From contig NZ_MUNT01000016.1 of NCBI RefSeq assembly GCF_002001175.1, positions 41,656-105,655 on the forward strand: a DNA stretch of 64,000 nt, written 5' to 3'. The notes beneath the pieces were generated by a model, which did no database searches, was not told the DNA's origin, and worked only from the letters and a program-made list of their open reading frames with translations. The stretch is from Rhodanobacter sp. C03. Its GTDB lineage: Bacteria > Pseudomonadota > Gammaproteobacteria > Xanthomonadales > Rhodanobacteraceae. Below are positions 28,389-38,160 of this stretch, piece by piece. Positions within the stretch are counted from its first letter, which is position 1, and every line of letters begins with the position of its first letter. A program made the translations under genes and the position numbers.

Positions 28389-28973
28389 GTGTTTGGAATC
28401 GGCTTCAATGAGCTTCTTCTGATTGCCGTGCTGGCGTTGATCGTGCTTGGTCCCGAGCGTCTGCCGGGAGTTGCACGCACCGTCGGTGCGATGGCGCGGC
28501 GTGCCCGTTCCGTCTGGGCCGACGTTCAGGCCGATGTCACGCGCGAGCTTGAAATGCAATCGATCAGGGATGACATTGCCAATGTGGCTACCGGTGTCCA
28601 GGCGACGGTGACACCACTCGTCGAAGATATTCAGTCGACGGTTGAAAATGTTCGTGCATCGAACACGGTTTTTTGGAATGAGGCCAGCGATATGTCACAA
28701 GCCTGGCAGAGCGCGGCAACGGCCAAACTCGCTGCCACCGAGAATGTTATGTCCCCGGTGGTTAAGGATGATGGCATGGCGAAGGAGTATCGCGAGGCTC
28801 CGACGGAGCTGGCGCAGGCCTTACGTGAACTTGCCTTCGCCGCGGACGGTATTCGAAATACAACGGTGGACGCCTGCGATGAACTACGTGCAGCCGTGGC
28901 TGACGTCCGTTCTGCGGCCATGCGCATCGAATCCCTCAATAGCGCTATCACTGTCCCGGCGACGATCCGATGA
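28389..28973 (+). CDS. tatB: TatB, twin-arginine translocase substrate-receptor subunit
   Basis: 194 aa. GTG start four bases after tatA stop. The N-terminal helix FNELLLIAVLALIVLGPERLP is diagnostic for TatB, followed by the amphipathic helix (MARRARSVWADVQADVTREL) and a long helical, acidic tail. It overlaps tatC by ATGA. The tail is longer than in many TatB proteins but common in this group. Confidence 0.94.
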   Translation: MFGIGFNELLLIAVLALIVLGPERLPGVARTVGAMARRARSVWADVQADVTRELEMQSIRDDIANVATGVQATVTPLVEDIQSTVENVRASNTVFWNEASDMSQAWQSAATAKLAATENVMSPVVKDDGMAKEYREAPTELAQALRELAFAADGIRNTTVDACDELRAAVADVRSAAMRIESLNSAITVPATIR

Positions 28974-29731
28974 TCGCCGCATCGCCAATTGGAACCAAGG
29001 GCAGGGATGGGTTGATGGCTCACTTGCTAGATCTGCGTGGGCGGCTGCTGAAAGCGATCCTGAGCGTGCTGTTCGTGCTGTTGGTTGTTCTGCCGTTTTC
29101 CAAGCACTTGTACGACTGGCTTGCACAACCACTGATGGAACGTCTTCCACATGGTTCGCACATGATTGCGATCGAGGTGGCCAGTGCGTTTCTCACCCCA
29201 CTTAAATTGGCATTTGTCGTCGCGCTGTTCATGGCAATGCCAGCCGTGCTTTATCAGCTGTGGGCCTTCGTCAGTCCGGGGTTATACCGTCACGAGAAGC
29301 GTCTCGCTCTGCCGCTGTTGGCGTCCGCTGTACTGCTCTTTTATGCGGGCTGCGCATTCGCCTATTTCCTGATTCTTCCCGCAGCATTCCACTTCTTAAC
29401 CATGAGCACTCCGACAGGGGTGTCGATGATGACAGATATTGGGAAGTACCTCGATTTTGTGCTGACCATGTTTTTCGCCTTTGGTCTTTGCTTCGAGGTT
29501 CCCGTCGCAGTTGTGCTGCTGGCAGCGTTAGGCATCGTGACACCCGCTAAGCTGCGAGCTGTACGGCGCTACGTCTTCGTCGGTACTTTTGTAGTCGCTG
29601 CGGTGCTGGCGCCACCCGACATGTTGTCGATGATCATGCTGGCCATTCCGATGATTCTGTTGTACGAGATTGGCGTTTTCGTCTCGACAGCACTGGTACG
29701 TAATCGTGAGGAGAGGCGCCAGCTGAAGTAA
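28970..29731 (+). CDS. tatC: TatC, twin-arginine translocase core subunit
   Basis: 253 aa, six helices. Family motifs are LMAHLLDLRGRLL at the N-terminus, the periplasmic FVSPGLYRHEKR segment and the FALGLCFEVPV-like stretch FAFGLCFEVPVAVVLL. TatC binds the RR motif of substrates. It closes tatABC. Confidence 0.95.
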   Translation: MIAASPIGTKGRDGLMAHLLDLRGRLLKAILSVLFVLLVVLPFSKHLYDWLAQPLMERLPHGSHMIAIEVASAFLTPLKLAFVVALFMAMPAVLYQLWAFVSPGLYRHEKRLALPLLASAVLLFYAGCAFAYFLILPAAFHFLTMSTPTGVSMMTDIGKYLDFVLTMFFAFGLCFEVPVAVVLLAALGIVTPAKLRAVRRYVFVGTFVVAAVLAPPDMLSMIMLAIPMILLYEIGVFVSTALVRNREERRQLK

Positions 29732-29743
29732 CCGATGGATCGT

Positions 29744-29757
29744 TTGATCTAAATCAG
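29744..29757 (+). promoter_or_regulatory. FNR-type box (TTGAT-CTAA-ATCAG)
   Basis: Near-consensus site 60 bp before the DUF2249 gene at 29818, just after tatC. Confidence 0.65.
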
Positions 29758-29817
29758 TGGTACCGAGCGGGCGGCGGCGTATGTTGAGGTAACTTTCCTC
29801 AGTAGGGTGTCAACATC

Positions 29818-30084
29818 ATGTCCTTCGAAGCCTCCACGAATGCTAACGTTCATACTTTTGATGCCCGCGGTGTTGCACGCCGTTTTCGTCACTCGGCGAT
29901 CTTTGGTGCTATCGGCGTTTTACGTTCCGGTGAAACAATGCGTTTCGTGAACGATCACGATCCGCTCCCGCTCATCGCCCAATTGCGCGAGCGCCTTGGC
30001 GATAATTTGACGGTCACCTATCGGCAAAGTAATCCCGATATCACGGTGATTGATTTCGGCATTACCGGTCTGCCGATCGAGTGA
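29818..30084 (+). CDS. DUF2249 (TusA-like) domain protein
   Basis: 88-aa single-domain protein. FDARGVARRFRHSAIFGAI and FVNDHDPLPLIAQL are DUF2249 hallmarks; it lacks the TusA cysteine. DUF2249 proteins recur in denitrification clusters next to nnrS and nor genes, but their role is unproven. It has its own FNR-type box and stands as a single-gene unit. Confidence 0.82.
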   Translation: MSFEASTNANVHTFDARGVARRFRHSAIFGAIGVLRSGETMRFVNDHDPLPLIAQLRERLGDNLTVTYRQSNPDITVIDFGITGLPIE

Positions 30085-30290
30085 GGCGGCAGGCCCACGA
30101 ACTATCGGCGTTTTGCGGCTAGGAGCCAAAGGCGGTTACTTCGTCTGGGATCTTTGCTATTCAACAATGCCTGTGTTCCTTATTGACGGATCGAGCGGGC
30201 GCTCTCCGCGCGTACACTTTATTAGCTAGCTCGCCGAGGTCGTTGCCCATATCAAGTGACTGCAAAGCCGTTCGCTTTTCTTTTGACCGT

Positions 30291-30614
30291 TCAGCGCTTG
30301 AGTAGGGGTAGTTTGTCCGGCACGCCGTCCCATTCGGCGGCATCCTCCATGGCAGCAATCTTGCTGGTGAGTACCGGCCATTCGCGTGCTAGTTCAGCAT
30401 TGATCGCGAGAAAGCCTCCCTGTCCGGAAGGCATGTCAAATTCAGGAAAGATCGCACCAACCGGGCATTCGTCCACACACAGGGTGCAGTCGATGCATTC
30501 GTCGGGATCAATCACCAGAAAATTGGGCCCCTCGTGGAAGCAGTCCACCGGACACACCTCAACGCAATCGGTATGTTTGCAGTTGATACAATTCTCGGTG
30601 ACAACATGGGTCAC
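30291..30614 (-). CDS. fdxA: 7Fe ferredoxin (FdxA type)
   Basis: 107-aa ferredoxin with one [3Fe-4S] and one [4Fe-4S] cluster: [18 protein letters not shown] then [16 protein letters not shown], plus the C-terminal extension with EWP...W. A plausible small electron carrier for the ferredoxin-NADP reductase at 0.3 kb. An FNR-type box lies 186 bp upstream, farther than usual. Confidence 0.95.
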   Translation of the reverse strand: MTHVVTENCINCKHTDCVEVCPVDCFHEGPNFLVIDPDECIDCTLCVDECPVGAIFPEFDMPSGQGGFLAINAELAREWPVLTSKIAAMEDAAEWDGVPDKLPLLKR

Positions 30615-30799
30615 GAATTTGGTCCTCGCGGGCTGAAACCCGTTGGTCGGATAGCATCATGCGTGTGATGTGCTGTGGGATAACTGGTGTGATGTAGACG
30701 AACAGACCCCCGGCTCGCCATGAGTACCGCACCGAGCCGTCGAGCATGAGCAACCATGGGTCATGGTGTGCAGTTTGCCAAGTGGACTTGAGAGGCGCC

Positions 30800-30813
30800 T
30801 TGATTGAAGTCAA
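30800..30813 (-). promoter_or_regulatory. FNR-type box (TTGAT-TGAA-GTCAA)
   Basis: Perfect half-sites. It lies 186 bp from the fdxA ATG, implying a long leader if it drives fdxA. Confidence 0.55.
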
Positions 30814-30855
30814 GCATTGAGACGTGTGTAAGGGCTCTCTGGAAACCCATCGAAC

Positions 30856-32109
30856 TCAAGTCAGCGTCCCGATGATGCCTGCGTATAGACCAAGTCCGGC
30901 GGTCATCGCCATCATGATGCCCACCACAACGGCATAAGCCCCCTTGAGGCGATATGGTTCCGGTAGTGCCCGTCGGGCCAACGTATAAAGGAAGCCGAGG
31001 ACGATAGGCAGCAGCAGCGCATTCATGACCTGTACCCCAACGCTGAGTTTTACCAGGTCAACGCCAGAGGTCACTAGAAGGCCTCCCAGGACCAAGGTCA
31101 CCGTGTACACGCCATAGAACCACCGAGCCTCTTGCGGGCGCTGGGCGAGCGAGTGTTTGTAGCCCATGATTTCGCCGAGGGTGCGCGCTGCCGTAAGGGT
31201 GACGACGATGGTCGCGACGAGCGCCGCGCCGATCATGCCTAGCGCAAATAACAGTGTTCCTGTCCGTTCGCCGAGAAAGGGCGTGATCGCCTGCACAATC
31301 TTCTGAACTGTATCCAGAGAGTGTCCGGGGTCAACGCGCCCGATGGTTGCAGCGACTGCCACTAGCACGGCAGCCATGATGAGCTGAGTGACAACTGATC
31401 CGATCGCTGTATCCCAGCGCGCCGCGGGGAGGTCGGCAGCAACCAGTCCCTTCTCGGCCACTGCTGACTGCTGGTAGAACACCATCCAGGGCATGATCAC
31501 CGCGCCGATATTTGCGGCGATCAGGTAGAGGTATCGGCTATTGGTGAGCGGCATCTTCAACGCTTCCGTGAGGGCTGCGGTGATATCAGGTTTTGCCTGC
31601 CACGCGACATACAAAAACACACATTCAAACAGGCCGACCGCTAGCGCAATGCGTTCCACCGACAGGTACGAGCCGCTATAGGCCATCGACGTGAGTCCGA
31701 TGATCACAATGGTCATGCTGAGCCAGTTCGGAATGCCTATGAGCGCTCCTACACCAGCGATGCCACTCAATTCAGTGATCAATGCACCGAGACAGGCAAG
31801 CAACAGTGTTGAAACTGAAATCCATGCCCAGATGGGCCCGAAGTGTTGCCTGATCGCGTGGCCATGGCCCTGACCGGTGAAGATACCCAGGCGGATCGTG
31901 AGTTCCTGTACTACAAACAGGATGGGGATCATGACTGCCTGCAACAGCAGCAACCGATATCCAGATTCCGCACCGCTTTGCGCGGCGGTGATGATGCTCC
32001 CCGCGTCGGTATCCGCCAGCATCACGACAATGCCGGGACCTGCCACAACGGCAAAGCGGGTCCAGCGCGATTTCGGACGAATCAGGGCTTCGACGGCTGT
32101 AGCTGACAT
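30856..32109 (-). CDS. NRAMP-family divalent metal transporter
   Basis: About 417 aa, eleven helices. The fold is NRAMP, but the metal-site motif of helix 1 is ADTDAG instead of DPGN, and helix 6 has IMPWMVFYQQS instead of the usual MPH. These changes place it among divergent NRAMP-related transporters, some of which move Mg2+ or Mn2+. A GTG at 32160 would add 17 residues; I prefer ATG 32109. A Fur-like palindrome lies upstream, favouring iron or manganese control. Confidence 0.82.
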   Translation of the reverse strand: MSATAVEALIRPKSRWTRFAVVAGPGIVVMLADTDAGSIITAAQSGAESGYRLLLLQAVMIPILFVVQELTIRLGIFTGQGHGHAIRQHFGPIWAWISVSTLLLACLGALITELSGIAGVGALIGIPNWLSMTIVIIGLTSMAYSGSYLSVERIALAVGLFECVFLYVAWQAKPDITAALTEALKMPLTNSRYLYLIAANIGAVIMPWMVFYQQSAVAEKGLVAADLPAARWDTAIGSVVTQLIMAAVLVAVAATIGRVDPGHSLDTVQKIVQAITPFLGERTGTLLFALGMIGAALVATIVVTLTAARTLGEIMGYKHSLAQRPQEARWFYGVYTVTLVLGGLLVTSGVDLVKLSVGVQVMNALLLPIVLGFLYTLARRALPEPYRLKGAYAVVVGIMMAMTAGLGLYAGIIGTLT

Positions 32110-32216
32110 ATACGGGACTTCTTCGAGAGGGAAGTTCTGCGCAGAGACGTCGGTGATCACGATGGTTTCGTACCATTGAGTCGTGATATCGATTCGGACT
32201 AGCGCACTTCAATACA

Positions 32217-32233
32217 AATGAGAATCATTATAA
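32217..32233 (-). promoter_or_regulatory. Fur-like box
   Basis: AATGAGAATCATTATAA is close to the Fur consensus core (GATAATCATTATC type). It sits just upstream of the NRAMP-like gene, whose metal role fits. Confidence 0.55.
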
Positions 32234-32236
32234 TTT

Positions 32237-32606
32237 CAGTGTACTCCTTTCCGTTGGGGGTGGAGCTAATCAATGTGATGGCGAGGGAAGGCAAGGGCAG
32301 GGATGGTGGCGCGTTGACGATGGTGCGGTCGGTCATCGCGAGAGCGGCCGAGTGTCGACGTCGGCTCATCACTTGCTGTTCTGGATATCGACTAATCAGC
32401 CCATTCCGGGACTCGTGGATTCGCTGTGGATCCAAGGCGTTACCTACCTCAGCTGAACATCTATTCCTGAGGTCCACTGCCTGGAGCGGTTGTAGAAGCA
32501 GTTGGCGACGCAGGCATGTCAGCTTCGATTTGGCGTCCGGAAAAGGTGAACGTCCATGTCGATACTCCTGGGAAAACCCGACATGCCTCCGGCAGCAGAT
32601 GCTGCT
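32237..32606. other. Gap between the NRAMP-like gene and lipA
   Basis: About 370 bases with no convincing gene. The open frames are Arg-rich and low quality. Nothing further seen. Confidence 0.4.
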
Positions 32607-33593
32607 TCATAAGCCGAGATTGTTGTGCTCCAACACGCGTTCGGCGCGATAGCTCGAGCGCACCAAGGGCCCCGCAACCGCCTCCAAAAAGCCCTTGCTC
32701 AGCGCCAACTCGCGATACTGGAGGAACTGCTCTGGTGTGACGAAACGCTGCACCGGCAAGTGATGTGGACTTGGCCGCATGTATTGGCCCAGCGTGACTA
32801 CATCGACATGAGCGTCTCGAACATCGTCCAGCGTGCGTTCGATCTCGGCGTCTGTTTCACCCAATCCAAGCATCAAACTGGTCTTGGTCAGAGTATTCGG
32901 CGCATGACGCTTGGCAAATGCCAGTACACCCAGCGTCTGGTTATAGCCGGCGCGTTGGTCACGCACTGGATGGGTCAACCGCTCCACCGTCTCTAGGTTT
33001 TGCGCGTAGGTGATGAGGCCTGCGTCCAGTACAGTAGCGACTGCACCAAGGTTGCCGGCAAAATCTGGCGTCAGCGCTTCGACGGCCGTCTGAGATGAGT
33101 GCTCATGAATCGCCCGTATGCACGCGGCGTAATGCGCAGCTCCACCATCGGCAAGATCATCGCGGTCTACCGAAGTCAGCACGACGTACTCGAGTTTCAT
33201 CAGCGCAACAGCTTCGGCCACATGTATCGGCTCCAGTGGATCGAGCCAGCCGTGGGGATTGCCGGTACTGACCGCGCAGAACTTGCAAGCGCGCGTGCAC
33301 ACAGATCCCATCAGCATCAGAGTGGCAGTGCCGCGGCCCCAGCATTCAGCTATGTTCGGACATTTCGACTCCGCACATACGGTGTTCAACTTGTTTGTGT
33401 GTACGATCTGGCGCACGTCTTCGTAGCGTGCCCCAGCCGGCAGTTTGACGCGTAGCCATGGCGGTTTGCGATCGGCATCCGGCATCGCGCTGGCGGCGTT
33501 CGGTTTGATACCGCCCTTGACCGCGGGCGTGCCTTGCGGACTTAGAAACTTGCTGCCATCGGGAATATGTGTGCCCGGTTCAGTGCTCGACAT
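32607..33593 (-). CDS. lipA: Lipoyl synthase (LipA)
   Basis: 328-aa radical-SAM enzyme inserting two sulfurs into octanoyl groups. The auxiliary cluster motif is [12 protein letters not shown] and the SAM cluster [10 protein letters not shown]; the end RSSYRAERV carries the conserved Arg-Ser-Ser-Tyr. Length is normal. No lipB beside it, so it is a solitary or second copy inside the respiratory island. Confidence 0.93.
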   Translation of the reverse strand: MSSTEPGTHIPDGSKFLSPQGTPAVKGGIKPNAASAMPDADRKPPWLRVKLPAGARYEDVRQIVHTNKLNTVCAESKCPNIAECWGRGTATLMLMGSVCTRACKFCAVSTGNPHGWLDPLEPIHVAEAVALMKLEYVVLTSVDRDDLADGGAAHYAACIRAIHEHSSQTAVEALTPDFAGNLGAVATVLDAGLITYAQNLETVERLTHPVRDQRAGYNQTLGVLAFAKRHAPNTLTKTSLMLGLGETDAEIERTLDDVRDAHVDVVTLGQYMRPSPHHLPVQRFVTPEQFLQYRELALSKGFLEAVAGPLVRSSYRAERVLEHNNLGL

Positions 33594-33768
33594 GAGATGG
33601 ATGGAGCCACGGTGGATGAGCAGTCAGTCTGCACCTCTACCCGCCTCGTCAACACTGATGCATATCAAGCCGCGATCGACAAATGACTCTTCCGAATATT
33701 GGATACCACCATCCTGTGGTCATGAGCAAATGACGAAAACGACATGGAGTGATCCACCATGGACGCAT

Positions 33769-33806
33769 CACAAAAGAGGGCCCGCTATTGCGGGCCCTCT
33801 TTTGTG
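33769..33806. terminator. Strong bidirectional intrinsic terminator after norZ
   Basis: Perfect 17-bp stem CACAAAAGAGGGCCCGC / GCGGGCCCTCTTTTGTG around TATT. The A/T ends give U-tracts on both strands. It follows the norZ stop (33824, minus strand) by 17 bp. Confidence 0.88.
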
Positions 33807-33823
33807 GGCGATTCACTCTTACA

Positions 33824-36154
33824 TCAATGATTCTTGATGGCTTTGCCCGCGCTTGATGGCAAGACAGCTAGCTTTCCCGCAGTACGCTGCGCCCACAATT
33901 TGGCCATGAAGTCCCAAGCCATCAGCACGGCGCCCATGGCGAATACGACGTCACCAGGCATGCGCATCCATTGCCAGAAGGTAGTCGTGTTGTAGAACTG
34001 CATGCTGCGTGCGTAAGCGTAGCCGTGGGTGTAGACAGCTTCCAGCTGTGGCCAGCCGATCGGGTAGAAGTTCAGCACGATCCACATCACCACGCCGATG
34101 TTGTAGAGCCAGAACGCCCACACGCCGATTCGATCGCTCCACGGCCGGTCACCGTTGAGATAGCGCAGCACCATGTAGATCAGGCCGATCGCCAACAGGC
34201 CGAAGGCGCCGAACATGGATGTGTGTGCATGATTGAGGGTAAGGAAAGTGCCGTGCTCGTAGTAGTTGACCAGTGGTGCATTCAGCGTGCCTCCTCCAAA
34301 CACGCCGGCACCAACGAAGTTCCAGAACGAAGAGCCGAGGATGTAGAGATAGGCGAGCTTGTACGGAAAGTCCTTTTTCTGCTTGATGTGAAGTTGCTGC
34401 TCGATGGCCTCCAGTACCAACAAGACCAGTGGCAGCACCTCGATGAAGGAGAACATGCTGCCGACACCGACCCAGAGTCCAGGCTCGCCAGCCCAATACA
34501 GGTGATGACCGGTACCGAGTACACCGCCGATCACGATGAGGACCCACTCGAACAGTACGGCACGCTCGACCATCTGACGCGACACCAAGCCCAGCGCCAT
34601 CAGGAAATAGCCGGTAACCGCGGCGGTGAATAGTTCAAACGCGAGCTCCACCCAGAGGTGAACCACCCACCAACGCCAGAAGTCGGTGATCGAAAACGAG
34701 GGATTGGGTGAGCCCAGCGGAATCATGCCGAACACATAGAACACTGCAACAGTAAGCGTGCTTATCCACAGCAGGTGTTCGATACGGAATAGGCCGTACA
34801 GCGAGCCACCGCTCTGCCTAGACAGCGATTTGAGGGTAGGCCAGAACGCGCGCAGCAATACGATGCACCAGACGGCCAAGCCGACGAAGAACAGGATTTG
34901 CCAGAAGCGGCCCAACTCCAGATATGAGAGACCCTGGTTGCCGAACCAGAACCAGTTCTTGTCTAGCAGCCCCATGATGCCCAGATAGTCCCCGATCAGG
35001 GCGCCAGCCACGATCGTTAACAAGACCCAGAAGATCAGGTTGACGAGCAGTCGCTGCCCCTTGGGCTCGCGTTTGCCGATCAGCGGCGCCAGGAACAGCC
35101 CGGCGCCAATCCAGCTCACACCGATCCAGATGATCGGTGCTTGCAGATGCACGCTGCGCAGGAATGCGAACGGCAGCCATTTGCCAACATTGAACCCGTA
35201 AAAGCTGGCGCGATCAGTGTAGTAGTGCGCCATGATCGAGCCGGCAAGGATTTGCACCAGAAGAACGCCTGCTACGACCAGGAAGTACTTCCATAGCGCC
35301 TTCTGGCTAGGCGTGGGTGCCATGAAAGTGTGCAGGACCGGTTCAAAGGTTTCGTTTGGGGCTTTTGGCTGGATCCACAGACGGAAGATCACCAGCGCCG
35401 CGCCGATGGCGAAGAACACCATCGTGAAGGATGCCCACGTCCAAACGAAGGTCGCTGACGTGGGGGCATTGCCGACCAGCGGTTCTGCCGGCCAGTTGGT
35501 AGTCCATGAATAATCCTTGCCGGGACGACGTGCGACCGTGGTTAACGACGAATAGAGTAGGAGCTTTGCGGTCTGATCGGCGCTGGATGGGTTCAGCGCG
35601 CGCGCACCCGTGTAGCCTTTGGCGAAATCATCAGTGAGCAGCGCCGTGGCGATGCGTGGATGCAGCGTGCCAATCGCCGCGGCCACAGCATCCGGAAGGA
35701 CGACTTGCTGCTGGCTCAGGTCGATGCCTTGCAACTGCCTGCGCATGGCGTGGGTGATGCCCTCCTGCTCGTCGGCGTCGACGGCATCGAAAGGCTTGCC
35801 ATAACGCGTCAGGGCGAGGTTGTTCCGGACTTCTTTCGCTAACTGCACCAGATACTCGGCGGTGTAGTCTTCGCCAAAGGCGGAGCCCATGCCATACAGG
35901 CTGCCGTAATCCATCAGGTCGGCTTTCTGGAAGCCCGATTTGCCGCCAACGATGTCGGCATAGTCCATGACCGACGTACCATCGCTGGTAACCATTTGCT
36001 GAGGTAGTGGAGCGGCCTGCTGATACGTGCTGCGGGTCGCTGCGGCCATGCCCAGCAAGCAGGCAACGGTAACGAACAGCAGCACCCAGATCAGTACCTT
36101 GCTGGTACGGTCCTGTGGACCCGCTTGGCCATATGGGAGATTAGTTGTACTCAT
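33824..36154 (-). CDS. norZ: Quinol-dependent nitric oxide reductase (qNor/NorZ)
   Basis: 776 aa. The single-subunit enzyme reduces NO to N2O with quinol. The N-terminal extension (about 200 aa, periplasmic, replacing NorC) precedes about 12 helices of the haem-copper oxidase fold. Haem and FeB ligand motifs include HLWVELAFELF, GTGHHLYWAGEP and TLNHAHTSMFGAFG. A FNR-like site is upstream, a strong terminator is downstream. No norC or norD/Q partners are adjacent, consistent with qNor. Confidence 0.95.
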   Translation of the reverse strand: MSTTNLPYGQAGPQDRTSKVLIWVLLFVTVACLLGMAAATRSTYQQAAPLPQQMVTSDGTSVMDYADIVGGKSGFQKADLMDYGSLYGMGSAFGEDYTAEYLVQLAKEVRNNLALTRYGKPFDAVDADEQEGITHAMRRQLQGIDLSQQQVVLPDAVAAAIGTLHPRIATALLTDDFAKGYTGARALNPSSADQTAKLLLYSSLTTVARRPGKDYSWTTNWPAEPLVGNAPTSATFVWTWASFTMVFFAIGAALVIFRLWIQPKAPNETFEPVLHTFMAPTPSQKALWKYFLVVAGVLLVQILAGSIMAHYYTDRASFYGFNVGKWLPFAFLRSVHLQAPIIWIGVSWIGAGLFLAPLIGKREPKGQRLLVNLIFWVLLTIVAGALIGDYLGIMGLLDKNWFWFGNQGLSYLELGRFWQILFFVGLAVWCIVLLRAFWPTLKSLSRQSGGSLYGLFRIEHLLWISTLTVAVFYVFGMIPLGSPNPSFSITDFWRWWVVHLWVELAFELFTAAVTGYFLMALGLVSRQMVERAVLFEWVLIVIGGVLGTGHHLYWAGEPGLWVGVGSMFSFIEVLPLVLLVLEAIEQQLHIKQKKDFPYKLAYLYILGSSFWNFVGAGVFGGGTLNAPLVNYYEHGTFLTLNHAHTSMFGAFGLLAIGLIYMVLRYLNGDRPWSDRIGVWAFWLYNIGVVMWIVLNFYPIGWPQLEAVYTHGYAYARSMQFYNTTTFWQWMRMPGDVVFAMGAVLMAWDFMAKLWAQRTAGKLAVLPSSAGKAIKNH

Positions 36155-36217
36155 CGATGCATTCCTGTTTGCGGAAAGGGGCTACGCAAATGCTATGCAA
36201 CTTGCCTTGGCGCCCAG

Positions 36218-36231
36218 CTGATCTGGATCAG
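36218..36231 (-). promoter_or_regulatory. FNR-type box (CTGAT-CTGG-ATCAG)
   Basis: Symmetric near-consensus site 64 bp before the norZ ATG. The outer C/G replaces T/A on both arms, which can shift preference between FNR and DNR-like regulators. Confidence 0.6.
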
Positions 36232-36763
36232 GAATGGCAACGAAACTGCGTGACTCGTCGCCGCAAATGTCGCAGCGCTTGCCTAGGTACACCGTTACTG
36301 ACAGGTCGACCAACGCCTTAATGGGTCTCGGGTGGCCGATGGCTATGCATCGAGGTCACGGAGCAATGCAGCCTCTTCAGTCGATTGATCACCCCGATTC
36401 CGGGCAGGTGACGCGACCATTCAAGGCATAGCGCTAAGTGTTCGAGGCGAAGGCTGAGTTAAGTGCATTCGGACTTGAATTCGTCACACCACGTGGCGAG
36501 GGGAATATGCCGGTGTCGATCGTTGCGCTCCCCGGAATTGCGTGCAGTCAAGGTTTAGCGAGTCCTTTGCATGGGCAGTACGCAATGGTGGGAACGAAAA
36601 GCGGCGAGCATTACCCGCCGTTTTCCTTTCCTGGACCGAACTCTCTTGTCACAACCGTTGATCGGAGCCGTCTCGATGGACGCAGCCCGCTACGACCACA
36701 TGGCGCTTTCAGAGCGTGGTTATTGCAAGTCTTCCATCTTTCTCGACACCGCGGCGGTCATGA
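36232..36763. other. Gap between norZ and the porin gene
   Basis: About 530 bases without a supported gene. Apart from the FNR-type box and the hairpin at 36597, nothing clear. Confidence 0.4.
36597..36624 (-). terminator. Hairpin downstream of porin gene
   Basis: CGGCG / CGCCG stem flanked by AAAA and TTTT. On the minus strand it lies about 140 bp past the porin stop and ends in a U-run. Short stem, so only moderate. Confidence 0.5.
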
Positions 36764-38089
36764 TCAGAACTTGTAGCTGAGCATCACGCGGTTGTAGGTG
36801 AACGACCCATTGCCGGGATTCAGGTTGCCCGTACCGCCGGAAGAGAGTTCCCACCGATCGCGCAGCTGGAGGCCTTTGAGGTAGCCGTCGAAGTTGTAGA
36901 TGATGTCGAAATAGGTATCGTGGCTGTCGCCGAAGAGATCAGTCGTGTACTTGGCGTAAGCGGCAACCAGTTGCAGTTTGCTTCCAAAAAAATCATACGC
37001 CGCCTTGGCCTTCCATGCGTGCCCAGGACCCGCTTCCCCCAGGCCGCGGATCATCGAGGTGGTGTAGAGCGGATCGGTGGACCAACCCACTGTATACGGC
37101 GAGATGATGGCGCCATCGCCAACGGCATCGTCCTCCTGCGACAGCTTGTTGTAGTACACATCAAAGCGGCCGTTCGGTATGACCAGGCCGAGATCGGCAC
37201 CCCAAGCACGGCTCTTCACGTCATCGCCGGCTACACCCAGCAATTTGGCCTGGGTATCCACCAGCGTGTTGTCCGATCCACCTGTTTCGGTCAACAGCTG
37301 AGCGCCGATAACGGGATTGAAACCGGTGCCGGTATTGAACACATAGCTGCCGTCGGCATAACCCATGTGCGCGAAATCCATGAAGTCGTAGTACCAGCCC
37401 TGTACCTTCAGCCCACCGTTGACGTAGGTGGAGCCCAACGCCCAAGTACCAGGAGCCGAAGGTGCCGTGGCCGGCAGCGGTGCGTTACCGGCGTACAGGG
37501 AGTCGCCATGATAGGTGGTGGGGTAGTAGAGGTTGTCATCGAAATAATTGTCCGACGTACGGCTCTTCCAGCCGAAGGTGCGCAGCGCAACGATGTCCCA
37601 GCCTGCGAGAGGCTTGAAGTCAGCGGTCAATGCGTCATACGAGGCAGGAATCACTCGCCCATCCATACTGCCCAGCCACGGCGTATCGATGTACTGATAG
37701 CCACCTTTCAGCAGCACCCAGCTGTTCTGGTACTGCAGATAGGCCTGACTCAGCGCGGTGAGGGAGTTGCCGGGACCCATCAGCGTGCTATCGATTTTTT
37801 TCACGTTGTCCGATTGCGTCTCGAACGAATTGGCGCTCACCAGCGAAGCGCCGAGACTGAAACCGTACAACGAGGCAGTCTTCGCGTTGAGCAGGATCGC
37901 AGCGGAAAATGCCTGGGCATTCGGCTTCGCTGCGGTCTGCACGCCGTAGTCGCGATTGAAATCATATACGCGAAGTTGGCCGTCCACCGTGCCTTGAGTA
38001 AACAGATCGCTGAGGGTATCGGCGTGCGCGCCGAAACTGAGTGTGCAGAAAAGGGCTGCGATAGTTGCGGTGGCGAGTTTGTTGCGCAT
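36764..38089 (-). CDS. OprD-family outer-membrane porin
   Basis: 441 aa. Signal peptide MRNKLATATIAALFCTLSFGAHA, then an OprD-type beginning (DLFTQGTVDGQLRVYDFNRDYG) and repeated beta-strand segments ending in aromatic KF. OprD proteins let small anions or amino acids pass the outer membrane. It has an FNR-like box 58 bp upstream, so it may supply nitrate or nitrite or exchange small anions under denitrification. An upstream in-frame start at 38191 is rejected because the signal peptide begins here. Confidence 0.85.
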   Translation of the reverse strand: MRNKLATATIAALFCTLSFGAHADTLSDLFTQGTVDGQLRVYDFNRDYGVQTAAKPNAQAFSAAILLNAKTASLYGFSLGASLVSANSFETQSDNVKKIDSTLMGPGNSLTALSQAYLQYQNSWVLLKGGYQYIDTPWLGSMDGRVIPASYDALTADFKPLAGWDIVALRTFGWKSRTSDNYFDDNLYYPTTYHGDSLYAGNAPLPATAPSAPGTWALGSTYVNGGLKVQGWYYDFMDFAHMGYADGSYVFNTGTGFNPVIGAQLLTETGGSDNTLVDTQAKLLGVAGDDVKSRAWGADLGLVIPNGRFDVYYNKLSQEDDAVGDGAIISPYTVGWSTDPLYTTSMIRGLGEAGPGHAWKAKAAYDFFGSKLQLVAAYAKYTTDLFGDSHDTYFDIIYNFDGYLKGLQLRDRWELSSGGTGNLNPGNGSFTYNRVMLSYKF

Positions 38090-38146
38090 GATGATGGGCT
38101 CTCGTGATGGGTGTGCGCAGTTTCGTAGCGCGCAGTGGCACGCGAT

Positions 38147-38160
38147 CTGATTCGCGTCAA
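38147..38160 (-). promoter_or_regulatory. FNR-type box (CTGAT-TCGC-GTCAA)
   Basis: One-mismatch site, 58 bp before the porin ATG. Confidence 0.58.

Noticed and set aside
30559..30813. 84-aa frame upstream of fdxA
   Set aside because: Starts within the FNR-type box and overlaps fdxA in another frame; no coding character.
32218..32652. 144-aa plus-strand frame beginning in the Fur-like box
   Set aside because: Arg/Ser/Cys-rich composition typical of antisense frames and it runs into lipA.
36438..36776. 112-aa plus-strand frame between norZ and porin
   Set aside because: No recognisable domain, spans a hairpin and overlaps the porin end; treated as chance.
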